64,000 bases of DNA from Campylobacterota bacterium (GTDB lineage Bacteria > Babelota > Babeliae > Babelales > RVW-14). The notes beneath the pieces are model-generated. The model ran no database searches and was not told the origin of the DNA. It saw only the letters and a list, made by a program, of their open reading frames with translations. Shown piece after piece: positions 27,424-38,100 of the stretch. The DNA lies in assembly GCA_020633995.1 (NCBI GenBank), contig JACKCO010000005.1, positions 1 to 64,000 of the forward strand. Reading direction: 5' to 3'. The first letter of the stretch is position 1. Each line of letters opens with the position of its first letter. The position numbers and the translations under genes were made by a program.

Positions 27424-28629
27424 TTACTCTGTTTTATTATTAAAAGAAGCTACATTTTTCACTTGGTGAAGTATAGCTCCCTGCAAACTGCCAACCATAT
27501 ACTCCTTTCCAGTACCTGCCTTATCTTTATATTCTTGCCCAGTGTGATTAAGATTATAAGGCTTTCCTTCAATCCACTTAAAACATGGCTCTGTTTGATT
27601 ACTTGTTTGACTAGCGTTAAAACCCTTAAGTATTTTCGCAAATTCAACCGCAGTCAGAGTAGCCTGAACAAGAAGTTCCACTTTTCTAATTTTTTGCTGA
27701 GCAAAATAAAGATTATAAAGTATAGAAACATCTCCAAAGGACTCATCTTCCTTCAACTTTACCGCGTCATAAAAACTTGTAGGCTCTTGACAAAATTGAT
27801 TCAGCGTCACGAGATTTTTAAGTTTATTTCTGGTGTCTAGTGAAACTTTCTTCTCTAAAGAACGCTGACTATTAAGTAGCCTTGCGTTAGCACTCTTTGC
27901 TGTGGAAATACTGTGAGCGAGTGTAGAAAAATCTTGTTCTACTATACAGCTCATCTGCTTCTGACTTTTTTGACCTAAAGTAGTTACTATTGAACCAATC
28001 ACCGTTTTAAAAGGTTGTTCCTTAAAATCATCCTGCCCCTCTAAAGAAATGTCACATTTATCAAGGGCGTCGTGTGTAAACAAAATATCGTTACTTGCTA
28101 GTAAGGCGTTAAACTTTACATAGGCTTCACAAGCTATTTGATTTAAACTTTCTGCTCTACAAGCAACTGTTTGCTGATACAAAATCTTGTAAAAAATAAA
28201 GGCTGGCAAAGCAAAACACGCAAAGGAAAACATTTTAGGATGATCTTTTATACAAGACCCAAGCCAAGTAGACAAACCAAAATCTTGCTTGGCCACATCA
28301 TCTTTAAGCCACGAAATTCCAACTTTCATTACTTTCTCAGGAGCAAGCCATTTTCCGAAAGATTGGGCAATATTCTGATAAGGTTTATCTAAGTACCATT
28401 TCCAAACTGCTCCACCAACGAACGCAGACCAAAAGGTCGGATGTGAACTTTTCAAAAATCCATTATTGTCCCATGGCCAGGAAAAAATATTTCGTACATA
28501 CTCAGAGGCTTTTCTTTGCTTCACTTCATGAGCACCATACCCGAGCTCTGTATCATCCATAGCACACACACGACCAACCGGCCCAGCCGCAAGGCCAAGC
28601 GCCAAAGCCATAATGATCATTTTTTTCAT
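27424..28629 (-). CDS. exported protein of unknown function
   Basis: A 401-residue protein that I do not recognise. The signal peptide is clear (about 1-23, MALALGLAAGPVGRVCA). Then follow aromatic-rich segments (SAFVGGAVWKWYLDKPY, about 68-84) and one hydrophobic stretch (about 133-150, FSFACFALPAFIFYKIL) that may cross or enter a membrane. The rest is helical, with about eight cysteines. GGAGG lies before the ATG and a good terminator follows, so it is a single-gene unit. Confidence 0.72.
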   Translation of the reverse strand: MKKMIIMALALGLAAGPVGRVCAMDDTELGYGAHEVKQRKASEYVRNIFSWPWDNNGFLKSSHPTFWSAFVGGAVWKWYLDKPYQNIAQSFGKWLAPEKVMKVGISWLKDDVAKQDFGLSTWLGSCIKDHPKMFSFACFALPAFIFYKILYQQTVACRAESLNQIACEAYVKFNALLASNDILFTHDALDKCDISLEGQDDFKEQPFKTVIGSIVTTLGQKSQKQMSCIVEQDFSTLAHSISTAKSANARLLNSQRSLEKKVSLDTRNKLKNLVTLNQFCQEPTSFYDAVKLKEDESFGDVSILYNLYFAQQKIRKVELLVQATLTAVEFAKILKGFNASQTSNQTEPCFKWIEGKPYNLNHTGQEYKDKAGTGKEYMVGSLQGAILHQVKNVASFNNKTE

Positions 28630-28785
28630 GATATATCCTCCACTAAACCTTCACATTAATTGGGGTTATACAGGCTTGCATTGCTCTGAAAGTACACCGT
28701 GCACACGTCGCACAATATTTACAAATCAAAACAATTTTAATAAAAAACATTAATCTATATTCACAATTGTAACACATTCAATATT

Positions 28786-28814
28786 TTGCGCAAACGCGGT
28801 GAGTGTGGTATGAT
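28786..28814 (+). promoter_or_regulatory. promoter of alaS
   Basis: TTGCGC (28786-28791) and TATGAT (28809-28814), 17 bases apart. The leader to the alaS ATG is about 115 bases, AU-rich and without a T-box motif. The divergent gene at 27424-28629 starts on the other side of this 305-base gap. Confidence 0.65.
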
Positions 28815-28934
28815 GAGCAAAAAGTACAAAAAATGGGTTTTTTTGAGGTCAAAAACTAACAAATACATTGATCTGATCGTACAATATCGCCGCTAAAAAA
28901 TGTTCAAATTTTTTACTAAAAAACACGGATACCT

Positions 28935-31559
28935 ATGAATTCTTTTCAAATACGCAATAAATTTCTAGAGTTTTTCGAAAAAAACGGCCATACCATCGTA
29001 CCAAGCTCATCACTCATTCCAGCGCAAGATCCAACCTTATTATTTGCAAATGCTGGCATGAATCAATTCAAAGACGTCTTTTTGGGCAACGAAAAACGCT
29101 CATATACCACCGCAGCAACAGCACAAAAATGTGTCAGAGCTGGCGGAAAACATAATGATTTGGACAACGTTGGCTTTACCCAGCGTCATCTGACCTTTTT
29201 TGAAATGTTGGGCAACTTCTCGTTCGACGATTATTTCAAAAAAGAGGCCATCCAATTTGCGTGGAACCTGCTCACCAAAGAGTTTAACTTTGACACCGAA
29301 AAAATGTATGCAACCGTGTTTAAAGAGGATGATGAGGCATATAACATTTGGAAAGATGTTATCGGCCTAAGCGAAAGCCGTATCTCAAAGCTGGACGAAA
29401 AAGACAACTTCTGGCAAATGGGCGACACAGGTCCATGCGGTCCATGCAGTGAAATCTATGTAGACCTAGGCCCAGAACGGGGCTGTGGCAACACTGACTG
29501 CAAACCAGGCTGTGACTGCGACCGCTTCATGGAAGTCTGGAACATGGTGTTTATGCAGTATAACAAACAGGAAGATGGGACCCTTGCCCCGCTGGGTATG
29601 TGCGGTGTTGATACCGGCATGGGGCTTGAGCGCCTATGCGTTATCATGCAAGGCAAAAACAGCGTTTATCAAACCGACCTATTTCAACCACTGATCAAAC
29701 GAATTGAAAAACACACTGGCAAGTCATATGAGGCTGCAAATGCTCAACTCAAAGCGGCATTTCACGTACTAGCCGACCACGCACGCTCAAGTGCACTACT
29801 CATTGCAGATGGCTGCTCACCGTCAAATGAGGGGCGTGGCTATGTCCTACGCAAAATTATTCGTCGTGCTGCGCTTTTTTCACAAAAATTATCCGCCGAT
29901 CTTTCACTGTTTGTTGAGGTGGCAAAAGAGTTTATAGCCTACTTTACACCGGTATACCCAGAGCTCAAGACCAACGAAAAACTCATTATCACACTACTTT
30001 CAGGCGAAATTGAGCGCTTTACCAACAACCTTGTACAAGGCGAAAACATTTTTGCCACCTACATGGCCGAAAACAAGGCAAAGGACATTGAACAAATTAC
30101 TGGCCAGCAGGCCTTTAAGCTCTATGACACCTACGGTTTTCCGCTAGAGGTTACCATCTTGCTCGCACAAGAAAATGGCATGAAAGTAAACATCACAGCA
30201 TTTGAGCAAGAAATGAAAAAACAAAAAGAGCAGTCACGCGTTCAAAAGAAAACGGCAAAAGAAGATCTGCCCCAAGTTGAAAATATTATTACCGAATTTA
30301 TCGGCTATCAAACAACAGAATGCAAGAGCCCTGTTGTGTTTGTTGACCATAAAGACGACTACTCATGGATCATTACAGAAAAAACACCATTTTACGTTGA
30401 GTCTGGAGGACAGGTCAATGACACTGCAACCCTGACCGTCAGAGATACAACATATCCTGTTCTTGACCTGGTTAAACTTGGCGACCTACATAAACCAGCT
30501 ATTGCAGCAAAAATCGGCAATGCCATTGACGGAACAGGTCAGCGCAGCGACATTAAAAAAGACGATGTCGCACATTGCCTTGTCGATGCACAAATTCGTA
30601 TAAATACCGTTAGAAACCACACCGCAACACACATGTTGCAAGCAGCTCTACTGCAGGTGCTTGGTCCACAAGTAAAACAGGCTGGTTCCGTGGTTAACGA
30701 CAAATATCTACGCTTTGACTTTACTCACCACGAACCAATGAAACCTGAACAAATTGCTGCCGTTGAAAACATCGTCAACGACAGGATTCAAGAAGATATT
30801 AAAACAGAGGTCATACACACCACGCTTGATGATGCAAAGGCGCAAGGCATCATTGCTTTCTTTGGTGAAAAATATAATCCCGAAAGCGTTCGTGTCGTCA
30901 AAATCCCTGGTTTTTCAGCCGAGCTGTGTGGCGGAACGCACGCTCCCAGCACGGGCATTATCGGTAGCTTTAAAATTGTTAGTGACACAGCACTTGCAAC
31001 TGGCACCCGCCGGTTAGTTGCTATCACAGGGCCTGAGGCCGTACAGACATTTCAACGCGACTTTAACACCGTCAAAAAACTAGGTGAGCTATTTAAGGCT
31101 AAGCCTGAAGAGGTGCTTGAAAATGTTGACCGCCTGCAAAAACAGCAGCAAGAAACACTGAGCATGCTTCGTCAATGTAAAAAACAACTCCTGAAAGCAC
31201 AAATACCAACCTTTAGCAAACAGCTAACCACCGTTGGCAAGGTACCACTGCTCACACTTGAGCTAGAAGATGCAACCCCAGATGAGCTGCGTATGATTTG
31301 CCAAGAAATAGAAAAAGAGGCGCCTGGTTTTTACTTTATTTTGAACAAAGACAGCCAGGACAGTAGCCGACTGAACTTTTTGGCTTACACCAGCAAAGAC
31401 GTGGCACAAACGGTATCACTTAAATCGCTTGCTACTGAGCTTAAGGAAAAGTTCAACATGCGCGGTGGTGGCAGCCCTACAACCATTCAGGGCGGCGGCG
31501 TTGATGTTGAGGCCGGTGCGGTTAAAGCTCACATAAAAAATTGGACTGCTGGTTTGTAA
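28935..31559 (+). CDS. alaS: alanyl-tRNA synthetase
   Basis: Class II synthetase that charges tRNA-Ala and hydrolyses mischarged seryl- and glycyl-tRNA. The N-terminal catalytic core starts at once (FLEFFEKNGHTIVPSSSLIP) and contains motif 2 (KCVRAGGKHNDLDNVG). The editing domain has the zinc ligands HTATH (about 561-565) and CGGTH (about 662-666). The C-terminal domain ends with the Gly-rich GGGSPTTIQGGG (about 846-857). The 874 residues are normal. There is no Shine-Dalgarno; the start is fixed by the conserved N-terminus. Confidence 0.97.
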   Translation: MNSFQIRNKFLEFFEKNGHTIVPSSSLIPAQDPTLLFANAGMNQFKDVFLGNEKRSYTTAATAQKCVRAGGKHNDLDNVGFTQRHLTFFEMLGNFSFDDYFKKEAIQFAWNLLTKEFNFDTEKMYATVFKEDDEAYNIWKDVIGLSESRISKLDEKDNFWQMGDTGPCGPCSEIYVDLGPERGCGNTDCKPGCDCDRFMEVWNMVFMQYNKQEDGTLAPLGMCGVDTGMGLERLCVIMQGKNSVYQTDLFQPLIKRIEKHTGKSYEAANAQLKAAFHVLADHARSSALLIADGCSPSNEGRGYVLRKIIRRAALFSQKLSADLSLFVEVAKEFIAYFTPVYPELKTNEKLIITLLSGEIERFTNNLVQGENIFATYMAENKAKDIEQITGQQAFKLYDTYGFPLEVTILLAQENGMKVNITAFEQEMKKQKEQSRVQKKTAKEDLPQVENIITEFIGYQTTECKSPVVFVDHKDDYSWIITEKTPFYVESGGQVNDTATLTVRDTTYPVLDLVKLGDLHKPAIAAKIGNAIDGTGQRSDIKKDDVAHCLVDAQIRINTVRNHTATHMLQAALLQVLGPQVKQAGSVVNDKYLRFDFTHHEPMKPEQIAAVENIVNDRIQEDIKTEVIHTTLDDAKAQGIIAFFGEKYNPESVRVVKIPGFSAELCGGTHAPSTGIIGSFKIVSDTALATGTRRLVAITGPEAVQTFQRDFNTVKKLGELFKAKPEEVLENVDRLQKQQQETLSMLRQCKKQLLKAQIPTFSKQLTTVGKVPLLTLELEDATPDELRMICQEIEKEAPGFYFILNKDSQDSSRLNFLAYTSKDVAQTVSLKSLATELKEKFNMRGGGSPTTIQGGGVDVEAGAVKAHIKNWTAGL

Positions 31560-31577
31560 CCAAACTTAAGTACATGG

Positions 31578-31609
31578 ACAGTGGTGAGACTGGTTCGCCA
31601 CTGTTCTTT
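31578..31609 (+). terminator. terminator of alaS
   Basis: ACAGTGG (31578-31584) pairs with CCACTGT (31598-31604) and is followed by TCTTTG; it starts 18 bases after the alaS stop. Confidence 0.65.
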
Positions 31610-31718
31610 GAGAATTTTTATAAAACCATCTTCTTGTGTCTTCCTGAACTTGTTTCATTGCTGGCCAAAGTGTTTTGAAAAACTTATTATTCATCCAAGT
31701 AATAACAATAAAAGGGTC

Positions 31719-31922
31719 ATCCCCGAGGCCCATCGGGGATCTCTGTTTTATGATATCTTTACTCAAAAACTAATTATTTATACACAATTTCTTTCACCTT
31801 CAATTTTCTAGATTCCCGATCGGCGTCGGGAATGACCCAAGGGGGAATGTGTATCCCACTAAAAAAAACTTATTTCAAAACACTTTGGACACTTGTAAAC
31901 CATGTACTCTGACTTGATCAGG
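31719..31922. repeat. three dispersed palindromes between alaS and the PBP gene
   Basis: Copy one (31719-31740): ATCCCCGA, loop GGCCCA, TCGGGGAT, plus orientation. Copy two (31812-31833): ATTCCCGA, loop TCGGCG, TCGGGAAT, opposite orientation. Copy three (about 31905-31922): CTCTGA, CTTGA, TCAGGG, degenerate. The stems are paired but differ in sequence. These copies account for most of the 384-base gap. Confidence 0.75.
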
Positions 31923-31943
31923 GTATTGCTTTAGGTCCAGTCC

Positions 31944-33848
31944 TCAGTCACGTAAAACCGTTACCACCCGTTTGCTATCAACTTCACTGCACTCCTGACC
32001 GGTAAACCAGTCAATGCTCACCTCCTGCAAACGAGGGTCTATGTAAAACTGTTTTGTATACGTTGGGATCCCTTTATGCATGTTCACCCAAATCGGCAAT
32101 GCCGTTTTACTTGCATAAAAATAATTTCCTAGGCTACGTCCATCGTCACGTCCAATGTACAGCGCTGTTGAAAGCTCTGGCGTTGCGCCAATAAACCACA
32201 TACTCGCAGCACCATTAGTCGAGCCAGTCTTGCCAATCGTCTGCGTATCAAGCCAGTCATTGCCGTAGCGCGTACGAGCATGCTTCATGCAATGGGTAAG
32301 CATGTTAACCATCTTTGAATTCAGCGTATGGTCAAGGACTCGATGCTGGACACCTTCGTGTTCATACAACCGCTTACCAGCTTTATCTCTGACGTGTTCA
32401 ATCAAATATGGCTGCACATACACGCCATTATTTGCAAACACATTAAAGGCGGCAACCGTTTCTTCAATCGTCGCTTCAGACGTACCTAACGCTAATGATG
32501 GATATGGCGTTAGACAACGCGCTAAGCCAAATTTTTTTGACCACTCACAAACACGCTCTGGACCAAGTTCAAGCAAAAGCTTGATGGTGATAATATTGTT
32601 TGATTTTGCCAGAGCTCGCACCAAGGTCATTGAACCTTCAAATTTTTTGTGCCAATTATTTGGCTTCCACATTTTGCCGGGACTAATTTCCATCTCAAGC
32701 GGCTCGTCAACAAACACGCGCTCCATATTAACACCATCATGCAAACCACATGCATACAAGAATGGTTTAAATGCTGAACCCAACTGACGGGATGCCTGTA
32801 TTGCACGATTAAATTGCGACTGTTTAAAATCAACACCACCAATCATAGCCCTAATGCCACCAGTAGTTGTATCAATGGTCATAAGACCACCATTAATTTG
32901 GTTACCATGTTTTTGGCGCAGCTCATCGAGTTGGTCAAGAAATGCTTGCTGAGCCTGCGCTTGCACCGCACTATCCAAGGTAGTTTTAATAACGAGTCCC
33001 TTTTGATACAACACATCCCTGCCCCACTGTTGTTCTGCCCAGCTGCGAACCCACTCCTGAATATAGAGCTTAACATTGCTACTCACCGCCAAATCATCAA
33101 GTTCAAGCGGAAGTTCTCTTGCTTGTTGCCAGCGTTGCTCATCAATAAAGCCAAGCTTGCACATACTGGCAAGAATTATATTTCTACGTTGCTGCGCACG
33201 TTCAATATTATTCAGAGGAGAATAAAAACGCGCCGACTTTGCTACAGCAGCAAGCGTTGCTGCTTGTTCAAGTGTTACCTGACTTACTGACTTATTCCAA
33301 AAACGCTTACACGCCGCCTGCACACCATAAATGCCTCGGCCAAAATATAAAATATTAAGATACAACTGCAAGATCTGCTCTTTTGAAAGTTGACGCTCAA
33401 GTTGAAATGCAAGCCCAACCTCCCGCAACTTACGATGAAAAAAACGCTCATCCGACAGAAACATACGTCGTGCAAGCTGCTGAGTAATCGTACTTGCACC
33501 TTGCACAATGCGCCCTCGCATACAATTTACTATGACCGAGCGAAGAATACCTCGCAACGAGATACCACAATGTGAAAAAAAATCATGATCCTCTGCAGCA
33601 ACAAAGGCTTTAACCAAGACATCTGGAAGTTGATCAAACGTTACCGGATCACATTTTTCTGCTTGAAAACGAGCTATGACCTTTCCATACCGATCAAGCA
33701 CAAGCGATGGCTGAGCCTCTTTGAACAGGTCAAACGTATTAACGTCAATCCAGTCGGGACTCAAAAAATAAACAAGTCCGCCCAAAACACAGCAAATACT
33801 TATGTAAAAGCAGCCTATCGTAAAACGAAGGTATGAGCGAACTAACAC
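31944..33848 (-). CDS. mrcA: class A penicillin-binding protein (PBP1A type)
   Basis: Bifunctional enzyme that polymerises and cross-links peptidoglycan. One membrane anchor is at about 8-29. The glycosyltransferase domain carries AAEDHDFFSHCG with catalytic E86 and the QGASTITQQLARRMFLS block. The transpeptidase domain has SAFK (S358, K361), SNN (S416) and KTG (K540). At 634 residues it is a compact member. It starts at GTG 33848, 11 bases after the outer-membrane protein gene, so it closes a long minus-strand operon that also contains murJ. The cell therefore keeps a peptidoglycan wall. Confidence 0.95.
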   Translation of the reverse strand: MLVRSYLRFTIGCFYISICCVLGGLVYFLSPDWIDVNTFDLFKEAQPSLVLDRYGKVIARFQAEKCDPVTFDQLPDVLVKAFVAAEDHDFFSHCGISLRGILRSVIVNCMRGRIVQGASTITQQLARRMFLSDERFFHRKLREVGLAFQLERQLSKEQILQLYLNILYFGRGIYGVQAACKRFWNKSVSQVTLEQAATLAAVAKSARFYSPLNNIERAQQRRNIILASMCKLGFIDEQRWQQARELPLELDDLAVSSNVKLYIQEWVRSWAEQQWGRDVLYQKGLVIKTTLDSAVQAQAQQAFLDQLDELRQKHGNQINGGLMTIDTTTGGIRAMIGGVDFKQSQFNRAIQASRQLGSAFKPFLYACGLHDGVNMERVFVDEPLEMEISPGKMWKPNNWHKKFEGSMTLVRALAKSNNIITIKLLLELGPERVCEWSKKFGLARCLTPYPSLALGTSEATIEETVAAFNVFANNGVYVQPYLIEHVRDKAGKRLYEHEGVQHRVLDHTLNSKMVNMLTHCMKHARTRYGNDWLDTQTIGKTGSTNGAASMWFIGATPELSTALYIGRDDGRSLGNYFYASKTALPIWVNMHKGIPTYTKQFYIDPRLQEVSIDWFTGQECSEVDSKRVVTVLRD

Positions 33849-33859
33849 CTATTAACCTG

Positions 33860-35137
33860 TTAGAAATGAACAGCAAACTGACCACCAAAGGTATGGGGGT
33901 TAACCACACCACGCCCCGTAATTGGCAGTTTATAGAAAAGACTCATTTGTGGTTTTAACCAATACTTTGATTCTGTCATAAAGTCATAACTTACCTGAAA
34001 AATAAAATTATGGTGGTTCCACTCTTTGAGCGAGTTTGCTGTGTTAACAATGATGTAGCTAAAATCATCAGACTTTGGAGTTAGGCGATCATCGTCATGT
34101 TTGACATATTCGTATGCAACTTTGGCTGACAAGCCACCTGCAAAACGAATTGCCTGTAGGAATAAATAAAATTTCCAGGTTAGACCATGGTTTTTTGTTG
34201 CACGCCCTTTGTTTAGCAACAAAAATTCTGTTTGACCTTCATGTGTTTTGAGTCGACGTATGCGTGTGTCATCAAAGAGAAGCAAAAACTCAACTTCACC
34301 ACCAAGACGAATATCATGGGTAAAGTCTAGATCGAGGGCTAAGGCTATCGGCATACCCCAAGCACCGTCGTTACCAAGTGAAAAACTGAGCGCTTTGTCC
34401 TCGTCACGCTCAGCACCAGTCGGAATTGAAAGACCAAGCTTAAACATGAACGTAACATTTTTCAGATGCTCTTTGCTTTGACGATATTTTTCAAACCAGT
34501 GTGCCAAAATAACTAAATCTCCAACACCAGTTTTGTCCCACTCGCAAATGTCCAGACATCCAAGCTCTTGCGCTTTCTTTTTAATGTCATCTGTTAAAAA
34601 GTCACACACAATTTTATTGCGTGCATCATTTTGACAACGATTAATCTTAGTCATGCAAACATCTTCAACCTTGGCGTAGCGAACAGGTAGATACACACCC
34701 AAACCAAAACGGCCTGGAATGCCACCACTTTTTGGCATTAAATAGGAACCGTGCAGTGTTACATCAAGCTGTCTAAACTTACCAGTCATACACAACTGTC
34801 CCCAGTAGTCAGTCACACCGTTTGAATCAAACCGATCAAGAATTGGCTTTGTTTTTGACGCGTCACATGGTAATGGTTTTCTGATCATGTCCACGCTAGA
34901 CTGCGTGCAATCAAATATTTGTAGTACATTCGTTTTATCGCCATTATGATCTCGGCCTGAGCTTGTATCACCGTATTCAATGTGCGCACCAACTCTAAAA
35001 CGTGTGTCATCATAACGGGGTAGCCGCCAGTGCGGATCATACGGCGGGAAAAAGTTTGTTGGTGCAAACGCTTGCACCTGACCGGCAATCAGTGTACCGA
35101 TCAAAAAAGCTAACCGTACATTTTTGTACTGTTTCAT
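33860..35137 (-). CDS. probable outer-membrane beta-barrel protein
   Basis: A 425-residue protein with a signal peptide (about 1-23, ending QVQAFA), many alternating hydrophobic and polar residues typical of barrel strands (for example FRVGAHIEYG, DVTLHGSYLM, FMFKLGLSIP, AKVAYEYVKH, LKPQMSLFYKLP) and a terminal Phe after GGQFAVHF, the usual signal for barrel insertion. Six cysteines lie in loop-like regions. I do not recognise a specific porin family. GAAAGG precedes the ATG. It sits 27 bases after two large exported proteins and 11 bases before the PBP, so they are probably made together. Confidence 0.75.
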   Translation of the reverse strand: MKQYKNVRLAFLIGTLIAGQVQAFAPTNFFPPYDPHWRLPRYDDTRFRVGAHIEYGDTSSGRDHNGDKTNVLQIFDCTQSSVDMIRKPLPCDASKTKPILDRFDSNGVTDYWGQLCMTGKFRQLDVTLHGSYLMPKSGGIPGRFGLGVYLPVRYAKVEDVCMTKINRCQNDARNKIVCDFLTDDIKKKAQELGCLDICEWDKTGVGDLVILAHWFEKYRQSKEHLKNVTFMFKLGLSIPTGAERDEDKALSFSLGNDGAWGMPIALALDLDFTHDIRLGGEVEFLLLFDDTRIRRLKTHEGQTEFLLLNKGRATKNHGLTWKFYLFLQAIRFAGGLSAKVAYEYVKHDDDRLTPKSDDFSYIIVNTANSLKEWNHHNFIFQVSYDFMTESKYWLKPQMSLFYKLPITGRGVVNPHTFGGQFAVHF

Positions 35138-35164
35138 TGCTGTCCTTTCATCGAGCTGGCATCA

Positions 35165-38100
35165 TTACTGGTTTAAACGCACGCCCCAATCACCGGGAAC
35201 AAGCAGCGCGCCTGAAGCTGGCTCTCGTACCACACGCCCAACAACTGCAGAACATTCCTGATTAACATCAAGCAGTGGTGTTAGCTGGCGTGTTATTGTT
35301 GGTAGCGAAAACGCATTCATATTTAAAAATTCATCATGTTTAAAATCACGTGGAAGCGTGTGAAAAATAAAAGAACCATCATTGGTAATATTAAAACGAT
35401 ATTCACCCAAACTTAAAAATGGTCCCTCTAGCATATCACTATTTTTTATTGCTTTAATTGAGTTTGTTCCTAGAGTAAGCGCTCCATCGACATCAAAGCG
35501 GTACAGTTTACCGGTATTGCATGACGAGTCAACTTCAATAACATAGACATTGCCTTTTTCACTTGCCTGTCCACGTGTTTGCGAAACATAACTCATCGGA
35601 GCAAGCACTCCAAGATTTTTGCCATTGACCGTCACCGGTTGTGCTGTCGGATTGGTGCCAAACTTTGTTGCAAACAGCCCTTTGGTTGTTGTCAAAATTC
35701 CTCGGCTGTTGTCAGAGCTTCTTGCCTCACGAATTGGTAAAAAGTCACTGAGCAAGGCATCAGCCGGTAAGTTAGTCAGTTGTAGTTTCTCTTCGGCAAG
35801 TACATTTGCAGGACTGGCAAATTTAGCTACGTTCAACTCAACTGCAAACAAACTGTCCATGGTCATAACATACAAGTACCCATCACGCGCACGCAGGCGT
35901 GTGGCGTAGGTAAAGCTGTTACCCGCAGTTGATGGGGTCAATTTTTTAAATACAAAGTTGCCTTTTGGAAAGCCACCTGCGCTCAAATTAAGTAGTCCTG
36001 TTACTGCGTCCCAACCTGCACCAGTGGTAGCATCAGCGAGCACAGCAACACCATTAAGTCCTGAAACAAACAACCAGCCTTCGCCTGTCCCCTCAAGACG
36101 AGCAACCTCAACACAGGTGAGCGGTGCAATATCTTTAAGCACTTGATCATCAAAAACAAAAATGTTTTGGTCATCGCCTGAGGTATGGTAGGTTTTAACC
36201 GGACTGAAACGTCCACTTTCAAATTTACCGGTTTGAATCAGCGCAAGCTTATTAGTGCTGATGGCTGCAACCATGGTAAACCGCCCCTTGTCAAAACCAG
36301 GTGTCTGGTCATCAAATGCAAACAACTGTTGCACGCCACACGCGCCTGAAGAAAATATACTGGCAAGCTGACTGCTCAGGTTATGCTCCTGTCCATCTTC
36401 GTTTTCAGGACTGAGCAACTCACTGCTGCCCCAACCCGTCACGCGTGCAGTACAAAAATCAAGCAGCTGCGTCGGGGTAGTATGCGAGTCTGTAGTCAGA
36501 TAATAAAAGTTGCCACGAATACGGTCAATGCCCATGCCTTGCACGCGACGCACATCACCCATCACACGTGTCCATGGAGTCCATGCCCTGATAAATCCGT
36601 TACAGTCAAAGAGTGCATTGCTTTGGAAAATACCTGACGTCTGATTATCAGGACCAATCAGGGTCACATACACCGCATCCCCTTCAACATACAGATCCTG
36701 CACGTAGGTTCCGTCAAAGAACTGGGCATCTTTACCCACAACCGCTGGTGCGTCAGTATCTGCAAGCATGTTGTCAAGATTAACTGGCGTGTCCATGGTA
36801 GTCGCTACAGGCACTTTTGTTGGGCCCACGCCTCGCAATTTACCTTTTTTGGTCTCGTCAGTCTCACTCGTGTCAATAAGCGGCAATGCATAAATTTTAT
36901 CGCGCGTCTGGTCGACAAACGTGCTTGCACTGCCAGAGCCAAGCTGTGCTTGTGTTATACCCTGGGCAATCAGATAACTTTTACCTGTGCTGGCGTGCAT
37001 TGTTCGCACGCGAGGAAATGAAACACCCACATCAATATCGCCATCTGTTGGGTGAGTAGTTGTGTTTGAGAGTCCGTCAAGATACGCACCTACAATGCGA
37101 TTAAAAATATTTGTCTTGTCTGCAGCAGTATTGTCGTAAAAATGTGCACGTGTCACGTCTTTGACAAACGGCTCAATAACAAACATTTCTGGGTCAGTAG
37201 CTGTTGCAGCCACAAAACGCCCAACAAGCAACCCAAGTACTCCACCTTCTTTACTTTGGTCATCACGACGGACCCCATTCAGGCCGATGTACAATCGTCT
37301 CAGCCTGTTATCCCAATGTAAACTTGCACCGCTCAGCTCAGCGCGCGCAATAATGTCATTGACTGGCGCTGAACTTACAAAGGCAACATGTCGATCATTG
37401 GCCACATTATCGGGAAACTGAAGCGTTTCAATTCTTCGTGCTCTTGGCATGTCACTGCTAGAAACACTATCAACATCACGCACACTTAGTCCAGCGCCGC
37501 CACGTCGAGCAAGCCCAATGCCGCGCTCTACACCATCAGCAGCATTTGTTTGGGTTGCAAACGTCTTACCATTTTCAGAAACAGCTACAAACACCGAGTT
37601 GTTGTCAAAAACTACTTCATTGGTAGCAGCGATAGCAACTGCTTCATTCGTTTGATTTCCAGCAGCATCACTAAACTCTGGTGAAATTAAAATCATTTCA
37701 TTGCTACACAAGTATGCTTTTGTATCATTTTGCAGCAACACTGCAGGAAACTGTCCGCCAAACAAACTCATGTCTGTGACAACATTGCCTGCAAATGCCT
37801 CACCTCGATCAAACGGCTCAACCAATACTGTACGCCTGCCAGCAGAATCTGGACAATCGCCCTGACGAACACGTGTCAGTGCAAATCGTTTAAGATCGGC
37901 ATCCACAATCATGCTCTCAGTACCAAAAAATAATGTTGGCTGAGGCTGAGCTGCGTAGACAACTTTGCCAAATGTCACCGTCTCGTCCTGTGCTGTATTT
38001 TGCACCTTTTTACCAGGAATTGAACGCTTGGCCCCAGCTCGCTGTTTTGTTTGCTTAGTTGCGCTTGCAACAGTTTTAGGCCTACTCACAGTTTGGCCCA

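Noticed and set aside
28815..28934. T-box riboswitch upstream of alaS (also sought before serS and glyQS)
   Set aside because: No T-box consensus or antiterminator is visible in any of the leaders.
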